From the NCBI GenBank assembly GCA_963728365.1, contig CAVSJI010000001.1, forward strand, positions 2,170,001 through 2,234,000: 64,000 bases of DNA, given 5' to 3'. The position numbers and the translations under genes were made by a program. The stretch comes from VRUE01 sp963728365. GTDB taxonomy: Bacteria; Actinomycetota; Thermoleophilia; Solirubrobacterales; 70-9. Shown here piece by piece: positions 1 to 8,603 of the stretch (positions are counted from its first letter, which is position 1; every line of letters starts with the position of its first letter). Under the pieces are notes generated by a model. It was given only the letters and a program-made list of their open reading frames with translations, was not told the DNA's origin and made no database searches.

Positions 1-491
1 CCTCGATGCGGGCTCGCAAGTCGGGCCACATCATCAACATCAGCTCGATCGGCACGCAGACCAACCCGCCGCGCTTCTCGGCTTACGTCGCCTCGAAGGC
101 GGCGCTCGACGCCTTCGGCCGCGTGATCGCCTCCGAGGTGATCGACGACGGCGTCCACATCACCACGATTCACATGCCGCTGGTGCGAACGCCGATGATC
201 GCGCCGACGCGGATGTACGACGTCTTCCCGGCGATCCCGCCCGAGGAGGCGGCCGAGATGATCGCCGGTGCGATGGTCCACCGGCCGAAGAAGGTGGCGA
301 CGCGGCTGGGGACCTTCGGCGAGCTGATGTATGCCGTGGCGCCGAAGGCCTCAGACCGGATCCTCAACCAGGCCTACAAGCTGTTCCCGGATTCGCAGGC
401 GGCGAAGGGGAAGACCGAGGAGGCGCCGGACAAGGCGCCCTCCACCGAGGCTGTGGCGTTTGCTCATTTGATGAAAGGTGTGCATTGGTAG
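1..491 (+). CDS. Short-chain dehydrogenase/reductase, C-terminal part (5' end outside window)
   Basis: The reading frame is open from the window edge to the TAG at 489-491, so the start lies upstream. The visible part carries the SDR active-site core: a Ser-Ser pair in INISSIG and the YVASK tetrad (Tyr-x-x-x-Lys), which hold the NAD(P)(H) nicotinamide and substrate carbonyl/alcohol. The Rossmann glycine motif must lie upstream. The long tail after the active site (about 100 residues) resembles SDRs fused to, or acting with, fatty acyl reductases of actinobacteria, but that is only inference. The next gene, an alkyl-DHAP-synthase-like protein that would use a fatty alcohol, makes a lipid role plausible. 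The stop codon's last base is the first base of the following long inverted repeat. Confidence 0.8.
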   Translation, partial: SMRARKSGHIINISSIGTQTNPPRFSAYVASKAALDAFGRVIASEVIDDGVHITTIHMPLVRTPMIAPTRMYDVFPAIPPEEAAEMIAGAMVHRPKKVATRLGTFGELMYAVAPKASDRILNQAYKLFPDSQAAKGKTEEAPDKAPSTEAVAFAHLMKGVHW

Positions 492-593
492 GGCGGGTTG
501 TGCCCCTCCCCGGAAGACCGTTGCGCAGCTGATCGCTGGCGGAGCTTCGGAATCGACTACCGGGAGCCTTCCGGGGAGGGGCACAACCCGCCC
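491..593. repeat. Long perfect inverted repeat (26-bp arms, 51-nt loop)
   Basis: Arms 491-516 and 568-593 are perfect reverse complements, beginning GGGCGGGTTGTGCCCC. The left arm starts on the last base of the SDR stop codon and the right arm ends 17 bp before the next start. There is no T-tract, so it is not a typical intrinsic terminator. It belongs to the set of site-specific palindromes scattered through the window. From about 600 onward the + strand becomes strongly G/T-rich. Confidence 0.85.
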
Positions 594-610
594 TCGGGTG
601 GAGCGCCATT

Positions 611-2239
611 ATGAGACGGCTTAAGCACTGGGGGTGGGGCTTTGAGGATCAGGCGCCTTCGGAGGTTGAGCTTCGTGAGGCCGCTGCGGGGATTCGGGAG
701 CGGCTCGGGTTCGGTGGGGAGCCTGAGAGGGCGGTGCCACTCGGTGAGGTTGAGCTTCGTGGGGGGCGGTTGAAAGCTCCGAGTGGGCTTGGGGACCTGT
801 TTACGGGGGAGAAGTACGAGCGGGTTGTGCATTCGTTGGGGAAGGCCTACCGGGATGTGGTCAGGGGGTTCAGGGGGGAATTTCCCAATCCGCCCGATCT
901 GGTTGCTTACCCCAGGGACGAGTCGGAGATTGAGGTGGTGCTTTCTTGGGCCGAGGCCGAGGGCGCCGTGGTGGTGCCGTTCGGCGGCGGGACGAGCGTG
1001 GTTGGTGGGGTGGAGACGCGGGGGGTCGACCGGCCAGTGGTTTCGCTTGATTTGAAGCGGCTCGATCGGGTGCTTGAAATCGATGCCGAGTCGCTGGCTG
1101 CGCGGATTCAGGCCGGGGCTACCGGGCCGACGCTGGAGGAGCAGCTGCGCGAGCGGGGTCTGACCTTGCGGCACTTCCCGCAGTCCTTCGAGTACTCGAC
1201 GCTGGGCGGCTGGATCGCGACCCGGGCCGGCGGGCACTTCGCGACGCTCTACACGCACATCGACGACCTGGTCGAGTCGGTGCGGGCGGTGACGCCGCGT
1301 GGGCGCTGGGAGAGCCGCCGGCTGCCGGGCTCCGGCGCCGGCCCCTCGCCCGACCGGGCGCTGCTCGGCTCCGAGGGCGTGCTCGGCGTGATCGCCGAGG
1401 CGTGGGTGCGGGTGCGGCCGCGGCCCGAGTTCAAGAGCTCGGCCAGCGTCCAGTTCGAGGACTTCGCCGCCGCCGCCCGCGCCGTGCGCGAGATCGCCCA
1501 GTCCGGCCTCAACCCGGCCAACTGCCGCTTGCTCGACAAGCTGGAGGCCGGCACGACGGGCGCCGGCACCGGCGAGCGTCACCTCCTCGTCCTCGGCTTC
1601 GAGTCGGCGGGCCTGCCCGTCGACGAGCCCATGCGCCAGGCCGTAGACATAGCCCAATCCCACGGCGGCACCACGGGGCCGACGGGCCGAAATGTCAAAG
1701 CATCCTTGACAAATCGGCCCGTCGGCGGCCAAGGTGGGGACGCGGTCGGGGCTTGGCGGGGGGCCTTTCTGATGGCGCCCTACTTGCGCGACACGTTTGT
1801 GGCTTGTGGGGTGCTCTCCGAGACGTTCGAGACGGCGGTCACCTGGGACCGGTTCGAGGAGTTCCACGCCTCGGCGATGGAGGCGGTGCGGGGAAAGGTC
1901 GCGGAGGTCTGCGACGCGCCCGCCGAGGGGCCGGGCGCGCCGCGGGTCAGCTGCCGCTTCACCCACGTCTACCCCGACGGGCCGGCGCCCTACTTCACGG
2001 TGCTGGCGCCCGCCGTGCGCGGTGGCGAGGTCGAGCAGTGGGACGAGATCAAGGCCGCCGCCGCCGAGGCCGTGATCGAGGGCGGCGGGACGATCACCCA
2101 CCACCACGCCGTCGGCCGCGACCACCGCCCCTGGTACGACCGCCAGCGCCCCGCCCCGTTTGCCGCCGCTCTGCGCGCCGCCAAGACGGAGCTCGATCCG
2201 GCCGCGATCCTCAACCCAGGCGTCCTCATCGACCCCTGA
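611..2239 (+). CDS. FAD-binding oxidase, alkyldihydroxyacetonephosphate synthase (AGPS)-like
   Basis: The 542-residue protein aligns by eye along its whole length with alkyl-DHAP synthase, the FAD enzyme that swaps the acyl chain of acyl-DHAP for a fatty alcohol to make ether lipids. Visible landmarks are the N-terminal LKHWGWGFED, the PCMH-type FAD domain (about residues 95-275) with PFGGGTSVVGG near 123-133 and STLGGWIATRAGG near 196-208, SETFETAVTWDR near 403, and the C-terminal ITHHHAVG triad expected of the AGPS subgroup. Ether-lipid synthesis in this organism is an inference; related glycolate/lactate-type oxidases lack the HHH motif. About 19 residues near 357-376 appear to be an in-frame insertion encoded by a palindrome. 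The first 450 bp use G/T-ending codons unlike the rest of the gene. Confidence 0.8.
   Translation: MRRLKHWGWGFEDQAPSEVELREAAAGIRERLGFGGEPERAVPLGEVELRGGRLKAPSGLGDLFTGEKYERVVHSLGKAYRDVVRGFRGEFPNPPDLVAYPRDESEIEVVLSWAEAEGAVVVPFGGGTSVVGGVETRGVDRPVVSLDLKRLDRVLEIDAESLAARIQAGATGPTLEEQLRERGLTLRHFPQSFEYSTLGGWIATRAGGHFATLYTHIDDLVESVRAVTPRGRWESRRLPGSGAGPSPDRALLGSEGVLGVIAEAWVRVRPRPEFKSSASVQFEDFAAAARAVREIAQSGLNPANCRLLDKLEAGTTGAGTGERHLLVLGFESAGLPVDEPMRQAVDIAQSHGGTTGPTGRNVKASLTNRPVGGQGGDAVGAWRGAFLMAPYLRDTFVACGVLSETFETAVTWDRFEEFHASAMEAVRGKVAEVCDAPAEGPGAPRVSCRFTHVYPDGPAPYFTVLAPAVRGGEVEQWDEIKAAAAEAVIEGGGTITHHHAVGRDHRPWYDRQRPAPFAAALRAAKTELDPAAILNPGVLIDP
1679..1725. repeat. In-frame palindrome inside the AGPS-like gene
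   Basis: Arms 1679-1698 and 1706-1725 pair at 18 of 20 positions (CCGACGGGCCGA and its complement, then a 2-bp mismatch, then TTGACA with TGTCAA) around a 7-nt loop. The element is read through in frame as part of a loop that animal AGPS lacks. Bases to its left are C/A-rich and to its right G/T-rich. Confidence 0.8.
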
Positions 2240-2247
2240 CCGCCCCA

Positions 2248-2290
2248 GCGGTCGTATTTCTCTCCGCAGAGAGGCCACAAGTAAGACCGC
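2248..2290. repeat. Palindromic element, family E copy 1
   Basis: GCGGTC at 2248-2253 pairs with GACCGC at 2285-2290, and TCTCT-CCGC-AGAGA forms an inner hairpin. The stretch 2250-2267 matches, at 17 of 18 bases, one arm of the element at 59910-59950 in reverse orientation, which shows that it is a dispersed repeat. This copy is the more degraded one. It lies 8 bp after the AGPS-like stop codon. Confidence 0.6.
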
Positions 2291-2337
2291 AACGCGCCAG
2301 GCCGAGGCCGGCCCGTCGGGCGAGTCGCGCCCGGCGC

Positions 2338-2409
2338 GGGCAGGGAGGCGTCGCCGTGGAGAACCTCCCGTCCCAGGGAGCCCGATTCACGGTCCGCCTA
2401 CCGGCCTGA
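2338..2409 (+). pseudogene. Possible relic of a histidine-kinase C-terminus
   Basis: Frame +1 reads GQGGVAVENLPSQGARF followed by TVRLPA and a TGA. This is the typical last strand of a HATPase_c domain, where a glycine-rich turn is followed by FTVRLP at the very C-terminus. Nothing upstream in that frame resembles the rest of a kinase, because it runs back into the AGPS-like gene and a palindrome. I read it as a 23-residue remnant of a lost kinase gene. Chance similarity cannot be excluded for so short a piece. Confidence 0.4.
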
Positions 2410-2477
2410 GCGCTACCCTTTCGCGACTGCTCTTCCAGCCGGAAGCGGGACTCAGCCACTCACCCGGCTCCTCCAGC

Positions 2478-3437
2478 GTGGAAACGATCACCTCCGAACA
2501 GCCGACCGTGCCAGCGCCCCCCGACGACGCCCCACCGCCGCTGGGCGAGCCGGTGGCGCCGCGCCGCTCGCCGCTGCGCGCCGCGATCAAGACCGGCCGC
2601 CCGCAGGAGTGGATCAAGAACTTCTTCGTCTTCGCCGGCCTGCTCTTCTCGGGCAAGTTCAGCCACCCCCACGACGTGCTCGAGGCGACCCTCACCTTCG
2701 CCGCCTTCTGCCTGGTCTCCAGCGCCGGCTACTACGTCAACGACCTGCTCGACGTCGAGCTCGACCGCAAGCATCCGAAGAAGCGCTTCCGGCCGCTTGC
2801 CGCGGGCGAGCTCTCCGAGGGCGCCGCCAAGGCGATCTCGCCGACCCTTGCAATCGCAGCGATCGCGATCGCCTTCGGCGCGGTCAACTGGCAGGTCGGC
2901 CTGATGGTGGTCGGCTACGGGGCCGCCCAGATCGCCTACAGCCTCGGCCTCAAGCAAATCGTGATCGTCGACGTGATGACGCTGGCGGGGCTCTTCATCC
3001 TGCGCGTCGCCGCCGGCGCCAACGCGGTCGACGCCCACGCCTCGGAGTGGCTGCTGCTCTGCACCGGCATGCTGGCGCTCTTCCTCGGCTTCACCAAGCG
3101 CCGCCAGGAGGCGGTCTCCGAGCTGCACGAGGGAACCAGCAGCCGTCCGGTGCTCGAGCATTACTCGCTTCCCTTCCTGGACCAGATGGTCGCGATGGTC
3201 ACCACCGGCACCGTGATCAGCTACTCGATCTACGCCGTCAACTCGCCGATCATCGGCAACAAGATGATGTGGACGATCCCGCCGGTCGTCTACGTGATCT
3301 TCCGCTACCTCTACCTGATCTACGACCGCGCCGACGACCGCTCGATCGCCGCGATGGTCTCCCGCGACAAGGGCATGGTCGCCGGCGCCGCCACCTGGGT
3401 GGTGGCCGCCTTCATCCTGCTCGACGTCTTCAAGTAG
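2478..3437 (+). CDS. UbiA-family decaprenyl-phosphate phosphoribosyltransferase-like membrane protein
   Basis: This is a polytopic membrane prenyl-phosphate transferase of about 319 residues. The aspartate motif NDLLDVELD (NDxxDxxxD, near residue 86) binds Mg-diphosphate, as in all UbiA enzymes. The overall pattern (SGKFSHPHDVLEA, GFTKRRQEAV, RPVLEHYS) matches the actinobacterial branch that joins PRPP to decaprenyl phosphate, the first step towards decaprenyl-phosphoryl-arabinose for the cell wall. The GTG at 2478 is my choice. A GTG at 2508 is equally possible and neither has a strong ribosome-binding site. The open frame extends further upstream but reads proline/arginine-rich non-protein sequence. 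The gene stands alone here, without arabinan-pathway neighbours. Confidence 0.8.
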   Translation: METITSEQPTVPAPPDDAPPPLGEPVAPRRSPLRAAIKTGRPQEWIKNFFVFAGLLFSGKFSHPHDVLEATLTFAAFCLVSSAGYYVNDLLDVELDRKHPKKRFRPLAAGELSEGAAKAISPTLAIAAIAIAFGAVNWQVGLMVVGYGAAQIAYSLGLKQIVIVDVMTLAGLFILRVAAGANAVDAHASEWLLLCTGMLALFLGFTKRRQEAVSELHEGTSSRPVLEHYSLPFLDQMVAMVTTGTVISYSIYAVNSPIIGNKMMWTIPPVVYVIFRYLYLIYDRADDRSIAAMVSRDKGMVAGAATWVVAAFILLDVFK

Positions 3438-3450
3438 GCGAACGCGCCGC

Positions 3451-3762
3451 TCAGTCCGGCTCTACGGGCAGGTCGGAGACCAGCTCGGTCTTACCGCCTC
3501 GCTGGAACTGGAGGTCGATCGTCTCGTTCTTGCGGTAGGTGCCGAAGAGGCCGAGGTACATCGCCAGCCAGCGGCCCGTGCCGACCTTCTCCTTGACGAT
3601 CTGGCGGGTGAAGACGATCTCGCCCGCGGCGACCCGGTAGTCCGCCCCCTCGCGCTGCTCGACGCCGTTGACGAAGACGGCGTAGGGCGCCTCGGCGCCG
3701 GCGGGCAGCTTCACCCGCCGTCCCGCGGCGTAGCTGCCCTTGGGGATCTCAGCTTCGGCCAT
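3451..3762 (-). CDS. Conserved hypothetical small soluble protein
   Basis: This 103-residue protein has no recognised domain. It shows no signal peptide or membrane segment. The middle (YAVFVNGVEQREGADYRV) reads like a beta-rich module, similar to the phage/structural-type motif of VNGV followed by a predicted strand and turn, but I cannot assign a function. The start ATG at 3762 (MAEAEIPKG) is preferred. A GTG at 3783 would add seven residues. It converges on the UbiA gene with a 13-bp gap and is divergent from the carbamoyltransferase. Confidence 0.55.
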   Translation of the reverse strand: MAEAEIPKGSYAAGRRVKLPAGAEAPYAVFVNGVEQREGADYRVAAGEIVFTRQIVKEKVGTGRWLAMYLGLFGTYRKNETIDLQFQRGGKTELVSDLPVEPD

Positions 3763-3832
3763 CTGCCCGAGAGTGTCGCGCACCAGATCTAAAGCCGCGC
3801 CGCGCCCAATCGAATCAATGCAAAGAACCCGC

Positions 3833-3862
3833 TTGTTTTCTGGGTCGGGGTGGGACTATGAT
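3833..3862 (+). promoter_or_regulatory. Sigma-70-like promoter of the carbamoyltransferase gene
   Basis: TTGTTT at 3833-3838 and TATGAT at 3857-3862 are separated by 18 bp. The -10 box ends only 9 bases before the ATG at 3872, so transcription would begin almost at that codon, giving a leaderless or nearly leaderless message. If the ATG at 3938 or 3950 (preceded by GGGGAG) is used instead, the leader is 70-80 nt. Confidence 0.5.
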
Positions 3863-3871
3863 CGCGGCGGG

Positions 3872-6058
3872 ATGGGGGGCAACGTCTTTGGCAGGTGGGG
3901 ACCGAAGCGGCCGCGTCTGACCAGGCGTGCGGTCGGGATGGGGAGCGCGATGCTCGGCCGCACGCTGGCGCGCAGGGGGGTGGTGGACTTCGACAGCAAG
4001 GACGCCCGCTCCCGGCTTGCCGCGCTCGAGCAGGCCGTGTCCGAGGGGCGCGAGGCCTACCTGCTCGGCGTCGGTGTCGGTTTTCACAACTCCGGCGTCG
4101 CCTTGGTCCGGGTCTCGCCCGCAGGCACCCTGGAGCTGGTCTGCAACGAAGAGGAGGAGCGCTACACGGCGGAAAAGCACTGCAGCGCTTATCCGGAGCA
4201 GGCAGTCGAGGCGGTGCGACGGCGCATGGAAGAGCGCGGGATCGAGCCGGCCGATCTGGTCGCCTGTCTGGGAAGCTGGGAATTCGCCAAGGCGATCGTC
4301 TCGATCACGCTCGGCAGCGGCTGCGAAGAAGCGCCGCAGAGCCTCACCCCCAAGCTCGGCAAGTACCTCGACCAGCTGATGCGGAACGACGTCATCCAGC
4401 AGGTAGCCGCCAGCCCGGCGCGGCTCGCCGCGCAGTTGGAGCTCGACGAGCCGCTGCCGGTGATCGGCATGCGCCACCACGACAATCACGCCTACCTTGG
4501 CTTCGCGCTCTCTCCCTTCGCTCGTCAGCCCGGCCCGACGATGGTTCTCGTTCTGGACGGCTCCGGGGACGACTCGGCCACCTCGCTGTTCGTAGCGGCC
4601 GACGGTCGCCTCGAGTTGCTCAAGGCCCAGGACGCCAACACCCTTGACTCGCTTGGCACGCTTTACGGCTTCCTCAGCTCCACTCAGGGAGGCTGGCCGG
4701 TCCTCAGCTCCGAGGGCCGGTACATGGGCGCCGCCGCCTGGGGCAATGGCGATCGTCTAAGCAACGGCCACTACCGGCGCCTGCGCCAGATCGTCTACTT
4801 CGGCAGCGAGGGCGAGGTGCGCCTCAACCGGGCGCTCGCCAACTGGACGCGCGGCGGGTTGCTCAAGCCGTACACCGAGGAGCTGGTGGACATCCTCGGC
4901 GAGCCGATCGGTCCCGACCGGATGTGGGACCCCGATGCGGTGCTCAACGTCGAGGACGTGCGCCACCCCGAGGTCACGCGCGAGCGGGTCGACAAGGCCG
5001 CCGCGGTGCAGATGGTCTTCGAGGACGCGATGGCGCACGTGGTCGAGCACCTGATCCGCGTAACCGGCAGCGATCGGCTGGTGCTCAGCGGCGGCACCGC
5101 CCTCAACTGCGTCGCCAACATGCGACTGCTCGACGGCTTCGACGAGCACTGGTATGAGCGCCAGCTGGGCCGCAAAGGAACCCGGCTGCGCCTCTGGGTG
5201 CCGCCGGTGCCAGGCGACGTCGGGACTCCCGCGGGTGCCGCTTACGCATTCGCGATGCGAGCCGGCGCGCGGCCGGGCGAGCCGCTGCGCCACGCCTTCT
5301 ATTGCGGCTTCGCCCCGACCGGCGAAGAGATCGACGCTGCCCTGGACGCCGAGCCGTCGGCGGACTGCATGGACCTCGGCGACTGCTCGGAGCCGGAGCG
5401 CCTCGAGCAGACCGCTGACCTGCTCGCCCACCTACTCGCCGAGGACCGCATCGTCGGTCTCTACCAGGGAGCCTCGGAGACCGGGCCGCGGGCGCTCGGG
5501 CACCGCAGCATCCTCGCCAACCCCTGCAATCCCGACACGCGGCAACTGCTGAACGAGCGGGTCAAGCACCGCGAAATCATCCGGCCGCTGGCACCGATGC
5601 TGACCCGAGAGGCAGCCGAGCGGCTCTTCGAGCTGCAGCCCGGCGCCGCCGCCGACGACTACAACGCCTACAACTACATGGTGCTCACCGCCCGGGCGCG
5701 CCCCGAGGCGCGCGAGCTGATTCCGGCCGTGATCCACCACGACGGCACCGGGCGCCTGCAGATCGTCCGCCCCGAGTCCGACCCACTCTGCCATGCATTC
5801 TTAAGGGCGATGGGGCGTCGCCTCGGGGTCGAGGCCTCGGTCAACACCTCCCTCAACGTTGGCGCCCCTATCGCCCACACGCCGGAGCAGGCGATCGAGA
5901 CGCTCAAGCGGGCCAAGGGGATGGACGCTCTGGTGATGGTCGGCGAGGAGCGTCGGGCGACCCTGGTTTGGCTCAAGGATCGCCCCGAGGCGCGCCGGCG
6001 CCTGATGGAGTCGGTCGAGCGCTGGCGGGCTGAGACCGGCGCCCCGCTCCCGGCCTAG
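3872..6058 (+). CDS. Carbamoyltransferase, NodU/CmcH family
   Basis: This enzyme would transfer a carbamoyl group from carbamoyl phosphate, via an adenylate, to a hydroxyl of a sugar or natural product. With the start at 3872 it is 728 residues. The N-terminal ASKHA-like domain starts at AYLLGVGVGFHNSG (about residue 63). The metal-binding HHDNH lies at 202-206, a nucleotide-binding segment with LVLSGGTALNC follows near 405, and the C-terminal carbamoyltransferase domain has GASETGPRALGHRSI near 533. All the key residues are present. Family members are usually 550-620 residues, so the first 60 residues are extra, and starts at 3938 or 3950 are possible. No biosynthetic cluster surrounds it, so the acceptor is unknown. 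Confidence 0.85.
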   Translation: MGGNVFGRWGPKRPRLTRRAVGMGSAMLGRTLARRGVVDFDSKDARSRLAALEQAVSEGREAYLLGVGVGFHNSGVALVRVSPAGTLELVCNEEEERYTAEKHCSAYPEQAVEAVRRRMEERGIEPADLVACLGSWEFAKAIVSITLGSGCEEAPQSLTPKLGKYLDQLMRNDVIQQVAASPARLAAQLELDEPLPVIGMRHHDNHAYLGFALSPFARQPGPTMVLVLDGSGDDSATSLFVAADGRLELLKAQDANTLDSLGTLYGFLSSTQGGWPVLSSEGRYMGAAAWGNGDRLSNGHYRRLRQIVYFGSEGEVRLNRALANWTRGGLLKPYTEELVDILGEPIGPDRMWDPDAVLNVEDVRHPEVTRERVDKAAAVQMVFEDAMAHVVEHLIRVTGSDRLVLSGGTALNCVANMRLLDGFDEHWYERQLGRKGTRLRLWVPPVPGDVGTPAGAAYAFAMRAGARPGEPLRHAFYCGFAPTGEEIDAALDAEPSADCMDLGDCSEPERLEQTADLLAHLLAEDRIVGLYQGASETGPRALGHRSILANPCNPDTRQLLNERVKHREIIRPLAPMLTREAAERLFELQPGAAADDYNAYNYMVLTARARPEARELIPAVIHHDGTGRLQIVRPESDPLCHAFLRAMGRRLGVEASVNTSLNVGAPIAHTPEQAIETLKRAKGMDALVMVGEERRATLVWLKDRPEARRRLMESVERWRAETGAPLPA

Positions 6059-6062
6059 CTGC

Positions 6063-7412
6063 TCAGGCCCCGCGTCGCGGGCGCTTCGGCCGCCGCGCCG
6101 GCGGGCCGACGATCTTCTCGGGGCCGTCGCGGTCGGCGAGCGGCAGGTACTGGCGCTCGCGCGCGCCTGTGTAGATCTGGCGCGGGCGGGCGATCTTCTG
6201 CTCGGGGTCGTCCTTCATCTCCATCCACTGGGCGACCCAGCCCGCCGTGCGGGGGATCGCGAAGATCACCGTGAACATCTCGGTGGGGACGCCCAGCGCC
6301 TCGTAGATGATCCCCGAGTAGTAGTCGACGTTGGGGTAGAGCTTGCGCGAGGTGAAGTACTCGTCGTCGAGAGCGCGCTTCTCCAGCTCGCTGGCGATCT
6401 CGATCAACGGGTTGTACTCGGTCGCCTCGAAGATCTCCTCGAGGTGCTGCTGGATGATCCGCGCCCGCGGGTCGTAGTTCTTGTAGACGCGGTGCCCGAA
6501 GCCCATCAGCTTCTCGTCGCGAGCCTTGACCTTCTCGAGGAAGTCCGGGACGTGCTCGACCGACTCGATCCGGCGCAGCATGCGCAGCACCGCCTCGTTG
6601 GCGCCGCCGTGCAGCGGCCCGTAGAGCGCCGCCACGCCGGCGGCCACGGCGGAGTAGGGGTCGACGTCGGAGGAGCCGACGCCGCGCACCGCGTTGGTCG
6701 AGCAGTTCTGTTCGTGGTCGGCGTGGAGGATGAAGAGCACGTCGAGCGCCTTGGAGAGCGCCGGCTTGGGCACGTGCTTGGCTTCGGTCTTCTTGAACAT
6801 CATCGAGAGGAAGTTCTCGGCGAAGTTGAGGTCGTTGTCGGGGTAGACGTAGGGCAGCCCCATGTTGTGCCGGTAGGAGAAGGCGGCGAGCGTCGGCACC
6901 TTGGCGATCAGGCGGACCGCCGCCATGTAGCGCTCTTCTTCGTCTTCGGTGTGCTTGGCGTCCGGGTAGAAGGTCGAAAGCGCGCCGACGCCGGCGAGCA
7001 GCATCCCCATCGGGTGGGCGTCGTAGCGGAAGCCCTCGAAGAAATGCTTGAGGTCCTCGTGCACGAAGGTGTGGTGGGTGATGTCGTAGACCCAGCGGTC
7101 GAGCTGCGGGCCGGTCGGCAGCTCGCCGAAGATCAGCAGGTAGGCGACCTCGAGGAAGCTGGAGCGCTCGCAGAGCTGCTCGATCGAGTAGCCGCGGTGT
7201 TCGAGGATGCCCGCCTCGCCGTCGATGAAGGTGATCCCCGAGCGGCAGGAGGCCGTATTGGTGAAGGCCGGGTCGTAGGCGAGCATCCCGAATTCGTCGG
7301 GATCGACCTTGATCTGGCGCAGGTCCATCGCCCGCACGGCGCCGTCGGTCACCGGCAGCTCATAGGTCTCGCCGGTGCGGTTGTCGGTGACTGTCAGCGA
7401 GTCGCTCGGCAT
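6063..7412 (-). CDS. gltA: Citrate synthase
   Basis: The 449-residue enzyme condenses oxaloacetate and acetyl-CoA in the TCA cycle. The three catalytic residues are visible: the His of HADHEQNCSTNAV (about 230), the His of GPLHGGANEA (about 265) and the Asp of GHRVYKNYDPRARI (about 312). The N-terminal segment SCRSGITFIDGEAGILEHRGY matches the long bacterial GltA type with the extra N-terminal domain, as in enterobacterial hexameric, NADH-sensitive enzymes; whether this one is NADH-regulated cannot be read from the sequence. The lysine/arginine-rich tail (ARRPKRPRRGA) is unusual. It converges on the carbamoyltransferase gene with a 4-bp gap. Confidence 0.95.
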   Translation of the reverse strand: MPSDSLTVTDNRTGETYELPVTDGAVRAMDLRQIKVDPDEFGMLAYDPAFTNTASCRSGITFIDGEAGILEHRGYSIEQLCERSSFLEVAYLLIFGELPTGPQLDRWVYDITHHTFVHEDLKHFFEGFRYDAHPMGMLLAGVGALSTFYPDAKHTEDEEERYMAAVRLIAKVPTLAAFSYRHNMGLPYVYPDNDLNFAENFLSMMFKKTEAKHVPKPALSKALDVLFILHADHEQNCSTNAVRGVGSSDVDPYSAVAAGVAALYGPLHGGANEAVLRMLRRIESVEHVPDFLEKVKARDEKLMGFGHRVYKNYDPRARIIQQHLEEIFEATEYNPLIEIASELEKRALDDEYFTSRKLYPNVDYYSGIIYEALGVPTEMFTVIFAIPRTAGWVAQWMEMKDDPEQKIARPRQIYTGARERQYLPLADRDGPEKIVGPPARRPKRPRRGA

Positions 7413-7449
7413 GCGGCGGGCATTCTCGCAGCTCCGGGTTTCGGGCTCG

Positions 7450-8373
<924 letters not shown>

Positions 8374-8411
8374 GGGGCGCGGAGGTTAGCCGGTTGACCT
8401 TGGGCCGGGGT

Positions 8412-8551
8412 GGGCGTCGGGTGCGGCTCGGTGGGAGCCTATGTTCGCTTCGCCTGCGGCTCCGCTCACGAATATGGAGCCGCTTCGCGGCCCATGTTCA
8501 CCTTGCCGGGGGCCGCTTCGCGAGGCTCCCACCGAGGCGCACCCGACGCCC
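8412..8551. repeat. Large palindromic element with 29-bp arms and branched 82-nt loop
   Basis: Arms 8412-8440 and 8523-8551 match at 28 of 29 positions (GGGCGTCGGGTGCG and its complement). The loop holds a further inverted pair, GCGGCTCC/GGAGCCGC, plus repeated GCCGCTTCGCG units, so the folded form would be branched. It lies between divergent genes, 38 bp from the PfkB start and 52 bp from the oxidoreductase start. The arm sequences are not shared with any other element here. Confidence 0.8.
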
Positions 8552-8603
8552 TTTCGGGGTCCAAAGCATGGGAGCTTCCCAGGCCGACTATGGTTCTCCG
8601 CCG

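Noticed and set aside
557..2278. 573-codon open frame on the minus strand
   Set aside because: It is antisense to the AGPS-like gene, Arg/Gly/Pro/His-rich with no domain pattern; high-GC shadow frame. The same applies to long frames antisense to gltA, nuoL, nuoG, the FtsX genes and others.
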